From an uncultured Collinsella sp. (lineage in GTDB: Bacteria > Actinomycetota > Coriobacteriia > Coriobacteriales > Coriobacteriaceae), in the NCBI GenBank assembly GCA_902495265.1, contig CABUWR010000098.1:1-5564 (forward strand): DNA of 5,564 nucleotides, read 5' to 3'. Position 1 is the stretch's first letter, and each line of letters starts with the position of its first letter. Positions 1-5,472 of this stretch are shown here, one piece after another. A program made the position numbers and the translations under genes. Under the pieces are notes generated by a model. That model made no database searches, was not told the DNA's origin, and was given only the letters and a program-made list of their open reading frames with translations.

Positions 1-1697
1 AATAAAAAGTCCGTGCCAAAGGTCTCGACGGAATACTCGTGCGTATAGGGCTCGTCGGTGACATGCACGTTAATGAACCAATATGCCTTGGCGCGCTTGG
101 GATGCTTATCCAGGATGGAATAGAGCACGTCGCGGTCGAGCGTGAGCGGGTCGGGGCTGTTGGTGAGAAATACCAGATTGTCAGCGAGCACGGGATAGGT
201 CTCGTCATTGCGCAGGCGATTGAGCTGGTCGATGTACTTGGAGACGGGCAGCAGAATCGTCTGCGTGCGCTCGATGGCGGTACCGCGACGCCACACATAC
301 ATAAGGCCGAACAGCAGTGCGGCCAGGAAGATCATGACGTAGCCGCCGTCAAAGAACATGGTGAGGCACGAGGCGAAGAAGCACAGCTCAATGGCACCAA
401 AGAGCAGGGCGAAGACGCAGGCACCCAGCTTGTGCTTGAGGATGCCGGCGATGTAGCTCGTCAAAAGCGTCGTGGTCATGAGCATGGTCACGGTAATAGC
501 GAGGCCGTAGGCGCTCTCCATGCGCTCGGAGTTTTGGAACAGCAGCACAATGAAGATGCAGCCGACCCACATGATGTTGTTGACAAGCGGAATATAGAGC
601 TGGCCCTTGGTGTCGCTGGGGTAGTGGATGCGCAGGTGCGGCATAAGGTTGAGGCGTGTTGCCTCGGATACCAGCGAGAACGAGCCGGTGATGAGCGCCT
701 GCGAGGCGATGATGGCCGCCACGGCCGAAAGCACGATGGCAAAGGGGCGCAGGGGCTCGGGGAGCATCATATAGAACGGGTTGACGATATCCATCGCGAG
801 CATCTGGGGGTTGGAGTTATTGGCGAGCAGCCAAGCGCCTTGACCCAGATAGTTGAGGATAAGGGCCGCCTTAACAAACGGCCAGGATGCATAGATGTTT
901 GCCTTGCCAACGTGGCCCATGTCCGAGTAGAGCGCCTCGGCGCCGGTCGTCGACAGGAAGACGAAGCCGAGCACCATGATGCCCGAGTGGTTGATGGGCG
1001 AGAACAGGAACATGATGCCGCGGATGGGGTTGAGCGCGCGTAGGATGGACAGGTTGCCGAGCATGTTGAACAGGCCGGCGCCCGCCAGGAACAGGAACCA
1101 CAGTGTCATGAGCGGGCCGAACAGCTTGCCGATCGACGAGGTACCGGCGCGCTGCATGGCAAATAGGCCGCAGATAATGATGATGGTAATAATGATGACG
1201 TTGGTTTGCCCGTCACCCAATAGCGCGTGGCCCCACTCGATAGTGCGCAGGCCCTCAATGGCCGTGGTAACCGTGACGGCGGGGGTGAGGATGCCGTCGG
1301 CGAGCAGCGCCGCGCCGCCGATCATGGCGGGAAGAATCAGCCAAGGCGCCACTTTGCGCACCAAGCTAAACAGGGCGAAGATGCCGCCCTCGTTATGGTT
1401 GTCGGCCTTCATGGCGATTACAACGTACTTGACCGTGGTCACGAGTGTCATGGTCCAGATGACGAGCGAAAGCGCGCCCAGAATCATGTCCTCGCTGACG
1501 GTGCCGATGCCGCCGTTGTTGGCGACGATTGATTTCATGGTGTACATGGGGCTCGTGCCGATGTCGCCATAGACGACGCCGAGCGTTACGAGCAGCATGC
1601 CAGCGGAGAGGGGAATGGCTCCATGCCCGCCTTGACTACGCTGGTCTTGAAGGCTTGTCTCCAGCTTGTTGTGTGCCACGTGGACTCCCTTGGACAT
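1..1697 (-). CDS. kup: Kup-family potassium uptake permease (partial, C-terminus off left edge)
   Basis: Cytoplasmic-membrane K+ importer of the Kup/HAK/KT family, generally regarded as proton-coupled. Translating the minus strand gives 565 codons with no stop. Family signatures seen: YGDIGTSP at residues 43-50, KADNHNEGGIFAL at 97-109, LLADGILTPAVTV around 131-143, and TGAEALYSDMGH at 251-262. Many hydrophobic segments lie between residues 30 and 468, consistent with the family's 12 TM helices. From about 469 the chain becomes polar (YVWRRGTAIER onward), which is the cytoplasmic C-terminal domain. Family members are about 620-670 residues, so perhaps 60-100 residues are missing. The start is ambiguous: ATG at 1697 is the first start after an upstream in-frame TAA and has GAGG 4 nt before it, while GTG at 1679 has AAGGGAG 5 nt before it and would remove six residues. 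The gene lies downstream of the EamA transporter on the same strand, 139 bp away and behind a hairpin, so it probably has its own promoter. Family assignment is firm; the exact start is not. Confidence 0.95.
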   Translation of the reverse strand, partial: MSKGVHVAHNKLETSLQDQRSQGGHGAIPLSAGMLLVTLGVVYGDIGTSPMYTMKSIVANNGGIGTVSEDMILGALSLVIWTMTLVTTVKYVVIAMKADNHNEGGIFALFSLVRKVAPWLILPAMIGGAALLADGILTPAVTVTTAIEGLRTIEWGHALLGDGQTNVIIITIIIICGLFAMQRAGTSSIGKLFGPLMTLWFLFLAGAGLFNMLGNLSILRALNPIRGIMFLFSPINHSGIMVLGFVFLSTTGAEALYSDMGHVGKANIYASWPFVKAALILNYLGQGAWLLANNSNPQMLAMDIVNPFYMMLPEPLRPFAIVLSAVAAIIASQALITGSFSLVSEATRLNLMPHLRIHYPSDTKGQLYIPLVNNIMWVGCIFIVLLFQNSERMESAYGLAITVTMLMTTTLLTSYIAGILKHKLGACVFALLFGAIELCFFASCLTMFFDGGYVMIFLAALLFGLMYVWRRGTAIERTQTILLPVSKYIDQLNRLRNDETYPVLADNLVFLTNSPDPLTLDRDVLYSILDKHPKRAKAYWFINVHVTDEPYTHEYSVETFGTDFL

Positions 1698-1734
1698 CTG
1701 GCCTCTGCTACGAGCAGTAGACCTTTATGCCATC

Positions 1735-1740
1735 TTTATA
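1735..1740 (-). promoter_or_regulatory. Possible -10 box for kup
   Basis: Read on the minus strand this is TATAAA, about 38 nt before the ATG at 1697. No good -35 hexamer lies 16-18 bp further upstream, so this is only a candidate. It sits downstream of the hairpin at 1779-1802, as expected if kup is transcribed separately from the EamA gene. Confidence 0.25.
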
Positions 1741-1778
1741 CATATAAGAGCAGTTTGGCACATCGGGGTGTTTTAGAC

Positions 1779-1802
1779 AATAATCCCCATCTGGGGATTA
1801 TT
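1779..1802 (-). terminator. Perfect 10-bp hairpin, probable terminator of the EamA gene
   Basis: Arms AATAATCCCC (1779-1788) and GGGGATTATT (1793-1802) are perfectly complementary around the 4-base loop ATCT. On the minus strand the hairpin begins 34 nt after the stop codon of the EamA transporter. It is followed by a T-containing but not pure-T tail (the arm ends ATTATT and continues GTCT). The stem is strong and the tail mediocre, so termination may be incomplete and allow some readthrough into kup. A protein-binding dyad is the main alternative. Confidence 0.55.
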
Positions 1803-1836
1803 CATGTACGCAGGTAGCATTTCAAAGCAGGGGCTA

Positions 1837-2748
1837 TTAAGCACGTGCTGTCTGGGCGATGCCGGCCTTGGCGTTTGTGCGTTTGCCGGCGAGTTCGCAA
1901 AAAATTGCGCCGCCGATGATAAGTGCGGCCCCCATCAGGCGGACTGGTGTTATGGCTTTGCCTAAAAGGACGGCGGAGAACACGACGGCCGAAAGCGGCT
2001 CGAGGTAGCCGACAACGGCGACGGTCTGCACAGGCAGTTTGGCGACGGCGCTAAAGTAGAGCAGGCAACCGATGCCGGTGTTGACAATGCCGAGCATGGC
2101 AACGGCGCGCCAATCGATGCCGGCGGCAATGCTGGGGGAGAGGAACGAGGGGACACCTTGCGTGAAGAGCGTAAGGATCAACGCGGTTACAAAGGCGGCA
2201 CTCACCTGGAGCGTGGAGTTCTCGAGACCTTCGATATGTGGCGCTCCCTTGCTGGCAATGACCATCAATGCATAGCAGAAGGCCGAGGCGATGCCGCACA
2301 CGATGCCTGCGATGGGCATATTGCCGCCGAGGCCTTGGGCCGCGATGAGGAAGGCGCCGCAGGCGACAGCTATGAAGCCGGCGATTTTGCCACCGGTCAA
2401 TTTTTCGCCAAAGATGAGCGGGGAGAGCGCCATAACGATGATGGGGCCGCAGTAGTACAGCAGCGAGGATATGCCGACGCCGATTGTCTGGTAGGCGCGG
2501 AACAGAAAAATCCAGCTGGCGCCCAGCGCGGCTCCCGAGAGGAGAAGGGCTGCGGCTTCGCGGGGGCGAGATGGCGCCTGCAACTTATGGCGTTGGGTGA
2601 TGGCGAGGACGGTGACAAGCGAGAGGGCGCCCAAAAACGTGCGCAGGAGCACGATATCGGAGCTCGGCAGCGCGATGGCAGCGGCGATGATGCCGTTGGA
2701 GCCAAACAATAGCAATGCTGCTAGGTACGTAAACAGTCCGTTGTTCAT
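1837..2748 (-). CDS. EamA/DMT-superfamily 10-TM transporter
   Basis: Integral inner-membrane transporter of the drug/metabolite transporter superfamily, RhaT/EamA type, 303 residues, a usual length for the family. The protein is almost entirely hydrophobic and shows the internal duplication of the family. The first EamA repeat spans about residues 6-137, with the block YYCGPIIVMALSPLIFGEKLT at 98-118. The second spans about 146-287, with the matching block GYLEPLSAVVFSAVLLGKAIT at 247-267. A short basic tail (AGKRTNAKAG) ends the protein, probably on the cytoplasmic side. The start ATG at 2748 has a GAGGGG SD sequence 10 nt upstream. Relatives export amino acids, nucleosides or other metabolites, but the substrate cannot be deduced here. 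The gene is divergent from a LysR-type regulator, with a LysR-type dyad between them, so the regulator probably controls it. It appears intact and complete. Confidence 0.93.
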   Translation of the reverse strand: MNNGLFTYLAALLLFGSNGIIAAAIALPSSDIVLLRTFLGALSLVTVLAITQRHKLQAPSRPREAAALLLSGAALGASWIFLFRAYQTIGVGISSLLYYCGPIIVMALSPLIFGEKLTGGKIAGFIAVACGAFLIAAQGLGGNMPIAGIVCGIASAFCYALMVIASKGAPHIEGLENSTLQVSAAFVTALILTLFTQGVPSFLSPSIAAGIDWRAVAMLGIVNTGIGCLLYFSAVAKLPVQTVAVVGYLEPLSAVVFSAVLLGKAITPVRLMGAALIIGGAIFCELAGKRTNAKAGIAQTARA

Positions 2749-2777
2749 GCGCTGACATCCCCTCTATATCCGAGCAT

Positions 2778-2794
2778 GTTCACTATGGGTGAAC
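2778..2794. promoter_or_regulatory. Candidate LysR-type operator (T-N11-A dyad)
   Basis: GTTCAC and GTGAAC form perfect 6-bp inverted arms around TATGG, giving the T-N11-A layout within interrupted dyad symmetry that LysR-type regulators recognise. The site lies between the divergent transporter and regulator genes, 30 bp upstream of the transporter start. It ends at the weak -35 position of the regulator's promoter, fitting autoregulation plus control of the transporter. Binding is inferred. Confidence 0.55.
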
Positions 2795-2821
2795 TGGCTT
2801 TAGAAGAAAAGCGAATATAAT
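2794..2821 (+). promoter_or_regulatory. Promoter of the LysR-type regulator gene
   Basis: A perfect TATAAT -10 box lies at 2816-2821. The best -35 candidate is the poor CTGGCT at 2794-2799, with a 16-bp spacer, touching the right edge of the LysR-type dyad. Transcription would begin near 2828, leaving a leader of about 40 nt before the GTG start. A good -10 with a weak, operator-abutting -35 is typical of a controlled promoter. Confidence 0.5.
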
Positions 2822-2850
2822 GCATGGCAAACATGACAAAAACTCATGCA

Positions 2851-2860
2851 AAGGTGGAGG
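2851..2860 (+). promoter_or_regulatory. SD sequence deciding the LysR gene start
   Basis: AAGGTGGAGG has GGAGG at 2856-2860, ending 6 nt before the GTG at 2867. This spacing supports the GTG over the in-frame ATG at 2846, which lies upstream of the SD itself. Confidence 0.8.
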
Positions 2861-2866
2861 CGTGCC

Positions 2867-3724
2867 GTGGAGACCAATATCCAAAAGATGCAAGTGCTGC
2901 TCGAGACGGTGCGTGCCGGCAGCTTTACGCGTGCTGCAGAGCGGCTGAGCTATTCGCAGTCGGGCGTGAGCCGCATGGTGGGCGACCTTGAGACAGACTG
3001 GGGTTTTAAGGTGCTTGACCGCAGTCGCGAGGGCGTGGTGCTTTCTGCCGACGGGCGGCAGGTCATGCCGGCAGTCGAGGCGTTATGCGAAGAGTTTGGC
3101 CGCCTGCAGCGACGCGTGGACGAGATGCGAGGGCTCATGCGTGGCAAGATCTGTATCGGTACGTTTTCGAGTGTGGCGACCCATGTACTGCCGCCGGTGA
3201 TCGCGCGGTTTCGCGTCGATCATCCGGACGTCGATTATGAGTTGCTGATGGGCGATTACTCCGAGATTGAGCAATGGGTGGCGGAAGGCCGCTGCGACCT
3301 GGGCTTTATTCCGCGCGAGCCACGCGGCGCCGGCATGGCGTCGCGGCCGTTGGTACAAGACGAGCTGATGGCCGTGGTGCCAGCGGGCTCCTCGCTTGCC
3401 ACCGCGGAGGTCGTTTCCCTTGCCGATTTGACCAACGAGCAGTTTATTCTGCTGGAACGCGGTAGCGACGACGAGATTACGCCGCTGTTCCGTCGGGCGG
3501 GGCTGACGGTGCGCTCCAAGCTGTCGACCTGGGATGACTATGCGATTATGGCCATGGTCGAGGACGGCCTGGGCGTGAGCATTCTTCCCGCGCTCATCTT
3601 GCGCCGCTGCCAGTTCGATGTCGCCGTGCGCCCGCTCGAGGGACATCCTCATCGGCAGATCAACGCCATATATCGCACCGCCGACGTTTCGCTCGCGGCG
3701 GCTCGTTTCCTCGAATATCTCTAA
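2867..3724 (+). CDS. LysR-type transcriptional regulator
   Basis: DNA-binding regulator of the LysR family, 285 residues from the chosen start. The N-terminal winged HTH covers about residues 4-63, with the recognition region SFTRAAERLSYSQSGVSRMV at 19-38. A linker helix follows (EEFGRLQRRVDEMRGLMRG, about 75-93). The effector-binding periplasmic-binding-protein-like domain begins with KICIGTFSSVATHVLPPVI and runs from about 94 to the end, with the family motif DLGFI at 144-148. GTG at 2867 is chosen because AAGGTGGAGG ends 6 nt before it and the resulting N-terminus (METNIQKMQVLLETV) fits the family. A longer frame from ATG 2846 would place that SD sequence inside the gene and add seven unfamiliar residues. 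The gene is divergent from the EamA transporter, its likely target. The effector is unknown. No obvious terminator follows the stop codon. Confidence 0.93.
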   Translation: METNIQKMQVLLETVRAGSFTRAAERLSYSQSGVSRMVGDLETDWGFKVLDRSREGVVLSADGRQVMPAVEALCEEFGRLQRRVDEMRGLMRGKICIGTFSSVATHVLPPVIARFRVDHPDVDYELLMGDYSEIEQWVAEGRCDLGFIPREPRGAGMASRPLVQDELMAVVPAGSSLATAEVVSLADLTNEQFILLERGSDDEITPLFRRAGLTVRSKLSTWDDYAIMAMVEDGLGVSILPALILRRCQFDVAVRPLEGHPHRQINAIYRTADVSLAAARFLEYL

Positions 3725-3786
3725 AAGCGCGTGCCCGTTGTCCACCTCGGGACGATTCTCGGGGTTCGGTACATTTTCTTGTGAAA

Positions 3787-3818
3787 TTGAACTTCCAGAT
3801 AATGCGCCGCGCTATACT
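3787..3818 (+). promoter_or_regulatory. Probable promoter of the HTH-aminotransferase gene
   Basis: TATACT at 3813-3818 is a good -10 box. The nearest -35-like hexamer is TTGAAC at 3787-3792, within the first AAATTGAAC copy, but the 20-bp spacer is longer than ideal. The start site would be near 3825, at the edge of the dyad at 3827-3846. A second possible -10, TATAAA at 3854-3859, overlaps the third copy, with TTGAAC at 3829-3834 19 bp before it. Confidence 0.4.
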
Positions 3819-3826
3819 GCTTGCTA

Positions 3827-3846
3827 AATTGAACCTTGGTTCAATT
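3827..3846. promoter_or_regulatory. Perfect 9-bp-arm inverted repeat, candidate operator
   Basis: AATTGAACC (3827-3835) and GGTTCAATT (3838-3846) are perfect inverted arms separated by TT. The dyad overlaps the predicted transcription start and ends 40 bp before the GTG start. The size and symmetry suit a dimeric XRE/Cro-type repressor. In the transcript the same bases could form a 7-bp stem with a 6-nt loop upstream of the SD. Confidence 0.6.
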
Positions 3847-3874
3847 CGTGTTCTATAAATTGAACTTTGCCAGC

Positions 3875-3881
3875 AAGGAGG
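3875..3881 (+). promoter_or_regulatory. SD sequence deciding the fusion gene start
   Basis: AAGGAGG is a full consensus SD and ends 5 nt before the GTG at 3887. It settles the start there instead of the in-frame TTG at 3836, which lies inside the operator dyad and would add 17 residues with no HTH or aminotransferase character. Confidence 0.85.
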
Positions 3882-3886
3882 TTCCT

Positions 3887-5407
3887 GTGGCCCAAGAGAC
3901 GTTTAGCGATCGTCTGCGACAGACCATGTCCGATCGCGACGTTCGCCAGTCGGACGTAATCCGCGCATCGGAGATGCTCGGCAAAAAACTCGGCAAGAGT
4001 CAGATGAGCCAATATGTGAGCGGCAAGACGATCCCGCGGCGCGATGTGGCCGAGCTGCTCGCCCGTATTTTGGAGGTCGATGTTACCTGGCTGCTTGCCG
4101 GCGACGCCGATCAAGGCGAGGCATCATCACCCCGCAACGATTCCAAGCCCGAACCCCATCCCTCAGCTCAAATTGCAAGGAGCACCACCATGCGCACTTT
4201 TTCTAAATCCACCAAGCTCGATAACGTCCTGTATGACGTGCGTGGTCCCGTCGTCGACGAGGCCGCCCGTATGGAGGACGAGGGCGAGCGCATCCTCAAG
4301 CTCAATATCGGCAACCCGGCGCCCTTCGGTTTCCGCACGCCCGATGAGGTCATCAAGGACATGCGCCAGCAGCTGCCCGACTGCGAAGGCTATTCCAACT
4401 CGCGCGGCCTGTTCTCTGCGCGCAAGGCAATCATGCAGTACTCGCAGATCAAGGGCCTGCCCAACGTTCAGATGGAGCACATCTACACGGGCAACGGCGT
4501 GTCCGAGCTCATTCAGCTTTCGATGAACGCGCTGCTCGACAATGGCGACGAGATTCTGATCCCCAGCCCCGACTATCCGCTCTGGACGGCGTGCGCAACC
4601 CTTGCCGGCGGTCATCCTGTGCACTATCTGTGCGATGAGCAGGCGGATTGGTATCCCGACTTGGAAGATATGGAGTCCAAGATTACGAGCGCGACCAAAG
4701 CTCTCGTCATCATCAACCCCAATAACCCCACGGGTTCCGTCTATCCGCGCGAGGTGCTCGAGGGCATCGTCGAGGTTGCACGCAGGCATCAGCTGATGAT
4801 CTTTGCCGATGAGATCTACGACCGCCTCTGCATGGACGGCTACGAGCACGTCTCGATTGCCTCGCTCGCCCCCGACCTGCCCTGCGTTACCTTTAGCGGC
4901 CTTTCCAAGTCGCACATGATTGCGGGCTATCGTATTGGCTGGATGGTGCTTTCGGGCAACCAGCGCTGCATGAGCGACTTCATCATGGGCATCAACATGC
5001 TCTCCAACATGCGCCTGTGCTCCAACGTGCCGGCTCAGTCGATCGTTCAGACGGCACTCGGTGGCCATCAGTCCGTTAACGACTACATCCGTCCCGGCGG
5101 CCGTGTCTACGAGCAGCGCAACTTTGTGTATGAGGCGCTCAACAAGATTGACGGCATCTCGGTGGTTAAGCCGCGCGCGGCGTTCTACATCTTCCCCAAG
5201 ATGGATGTGAAGAAGTTCAACATCACCGATGACGAGCAGTTTGCCCTCGACCTGCTGCACGAGAAGAAGATCCTGATCACGCGCGGCGGCGGCTTTAACT
5301 GGGCTGAGCCCGACCACTTCCGTATCGTGTACCTGCCGCGCATGGAAGTGCTCAAAGAGTCGCTCGAAGACCTCGCCGATTTCTTCGATCACTACCGCCA
5401 GGCGTAA
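3887..5407 (+). CDS. XRE-type HTH fused to AlaA-like PLP aminotransferase
   Basis: A 506-residue protein with two parts. Residues about 6-71 resemble a Cro/CI-type HTH (SDRLRQTMSDRDVRQSDVIR, then SQMSQYVSGKTIPRRDVAEL and LEVDVTWLLAG). Residues 72-101 are a Ser/Pro-rich, hydrophilic linker. Residues 102-506 are a complete fold-type I aminotransferase of the AlaA (glutamate-pyruvate, alanine-forming) type, with the N-terminal block LYDVRGPV and LKLNIGNPAPFGF. Catalytic features are intact: NPNNPTG with Asn280, Asp308 and Tyr311 in FADEIYDR, the PLP Schiff-base Lys341 in SGLSKSHMIAGYRIGW, and substrate carboxylate Arg479 in HFRIVYLP. The likely reaction is alanine formation from pyruvate and glutamate; specificity is by family resemblance. 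The fusion layout recalls MocR regulators but uses an XRE rather than a GntR HTH. An internal ATG with a good SD at 4190 may also give the enzyme alone. A repeat array upstream and a strong terminator downstream suggest a single-gene, autoregulated unit. Confidence 0.92.
   Translation: MAQETFSDRLRQTMSDRDVRQSDVIRASEMLGKKLGKSQMSQYVSGKTIPRRDVAELLARILEVDVTWLLAGDADQGEASSPRNDSKPEPHPSAQIARSTTMRTFSKSTKLDNVLYDVRGPVVDEAARMEDEGERILKLNIGNPAPFGFRTPDEVIKDMRQQLPDCEGYSNSRGLFSARKAIMQYSQIKGLPNVQMEHIYTGNGVSELIQLSMNALLDNGDEILIPSPDYPLWTACATLAGGHPVHYLCDEQADWYPDLEDMESKITSATKALVIINPNNPTGSVYPREVLEGIVEVARRHQLMIFADEIYDRLCMDGYEHVSIASLAPDLPCVTFSGLSKSHMIAGYRIGWMVLSGNQRCMSDFIMGINMLSNMRLCSNVPAQSIVQTALGGHQSVNDYIRPGGRVYEQRNFVYEALNKIDGISVVKPRAAFYIFPKMDVKKFNITDDEQFALDLLHEKKILITRGGGFNWAEPDHFRIVYLPRMEVLKESLEDLADFFDHYRQA
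4177..4182 (+). promoter_or_regulatory. Internal SD sequence ahead of the aminotransferase domain
   Basis: AAGGAG ends 7 nt before an in-frame ATG at 4190, an ideal spacing, inside the linker of the fusion gene. It is read as part of the Ala-Arg-Ser codons GCA AGG AGC. AGG is used for arginine only one other time that I found in the gene, where CGC and CGT dominate, which suits selection for the SD function. Confidence 0.6.
4190..5407 (+). CDS. alaA: Possible internal-start product: free AlaA-type aminotransferase (nested)
   Basis: Nested reading of the fusion gene in the same frame. Initiation at the ATG at 4190, served by AAGGAG 7 nt upstream, gives a 405-residue protein. This is the length I recall for E. 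coli AlaA. In this numbering the expected cofactor and substrate residues fall at Gly41, Asn179, Asp207, Tyr210, Lys240 and Arg378, matching from memory the positions in E. coli AlaA, so no gap is needed. The product would be a cytoplasmic PLP-dependent transaminase, normally a homodimer, moving an amino group between glutamate and pyruvate. It could form mixed dimers with the HTH-bearing long form. Whether this start is used cannot be decided from sequence. An alternative is that the SD is only a relic of an older two-gene arrangement. Confidence 0.5.
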   Translation: MRTFSKSTKLDNVLYDVRGPVVDEAARMEDEGERILKLNIGNPAPFGFRTPDEVIKDMRQQLPDCEGYSNSRGLFSARKAIMQYSQIKGLPNVQMEHIYTGNGVSELIQLSMNALLDNGDEILIPSPDYPLWTACATLAGGHPVHYLCDEQADWYPDLEDMESKITSATKALVIINPNNPTGSVYPREVLEGIVEVARRHQLMIFADEIYDRLCMDGYEHVSIASLAPDLPCVTFSGLSKSHMIAGYRIGWMVLSGNQRCMSDFIMGINMLSNMRLCSNVPAQSIVQTALGGHQSVNDYIRPGGRVYEQRNFVYEALNKIDGISVVKPRAAFYIFPKMDVKKFNITDDEQFALDLLHEKKILITRGGGFNWAEPDHFRIVYLPRMEVLKESLEDLADFFDHYRQA

Positions 5408-5428
5408 CGGCAAAGGTAGACTGTAATG

Positions 5429-5472
5429 AAACGGTCGGCCCGCAACGGATGCGGGCCGACCGTTTTCTGTCT
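5429..5472 (+). terminator. Strong intrinsic terminator after the fusion gene
   Basis: Perfect 16-bp inverted arms, AAACGGTCGGCCCGCA (5429-5444) and TGCGGGCCGACCGTTT (5450-5465), enclose the loop ACGGA and run into a T-rich tail (TTTTCTGTCT, 5463-5472). It starts 22 nt after the stop codon. The GC-rich stem and U tract make this a textbook rho-independent terminator. The A-run on the left arm could also support termination from the opposite direction. Confidence 0.93.

Larger units (their letters stand above)
3784..3867 (+). repeat. Three direct copies of AAATTGAAC, candidate operator array
   Basis: The 9-mer AAATTGAAC occurs at 3784-3792, 3826-3834 and 3857-3865. The first and last copies extend to AAATTGAACTT. 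Starts are 42 and 31 bp apart, close to four and three turns of B-DNA, so all three would face the same side of the helix. An inverted copy with 8 of 9 matches (GTTCAATTC) lies at 3839-3847. The set lies directly upstream of a gene that encodes an XRE-type HTH domain, so autoregulation is the simplest reading. It is inferred, not shown. Confidence 0.6.

Noticed and set aside
39..1043. Long plus-strand open frame (334 codons) opposite kup
   Set aside because: The minus strand here encodes an unmistakable Kup protein. The plus frame is rich in His, Glu, Gly and Asp with no domain, a typical antisense shadow in GC-rich DNA.
976..1572. Plus-strand frame of 198 codons with many Met and Pro residues
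   Set aside because: Antisense shadow of kup. The Met-rich composition comes from CAT/ATG complementarity with the real gene.
1623..1817. Small plus-strand frame spanning the kup start and the hairpin
   Set aside because: It overlaps the kup N-terminus in antisense and the terminator hairpin, with no supporting SD or recognisable product.
2158..2712. Plus-strand frame of 184 codons opposite the EamA gene
   Set aside because: The charged, Gly/Ala/Asp-rich translation has no family resemblance and is fully antisense to a clear membrane transporter.
3083..3745. Minus-strand frame of 220 codons opposite the LysR gene
   Set aside because: Fully antisense to a clear LysR-type regulator and without motifs.
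3725..3780. Possible terminator after the LysR-type regulator
   Set aside because: I looked for a stem-loop with a T-tail. CTCGG repeats are in direct rather than inverted orientation and no stable hairpin was found.
4163..5413. Long minus-strand open frame (416 codons) opposite the aminotransferase
   Set aside because: It lies antisense to a gene with intact catalytic motifs, has no recognisable domain, and would start beyond the stop of that gene without a clear SD.
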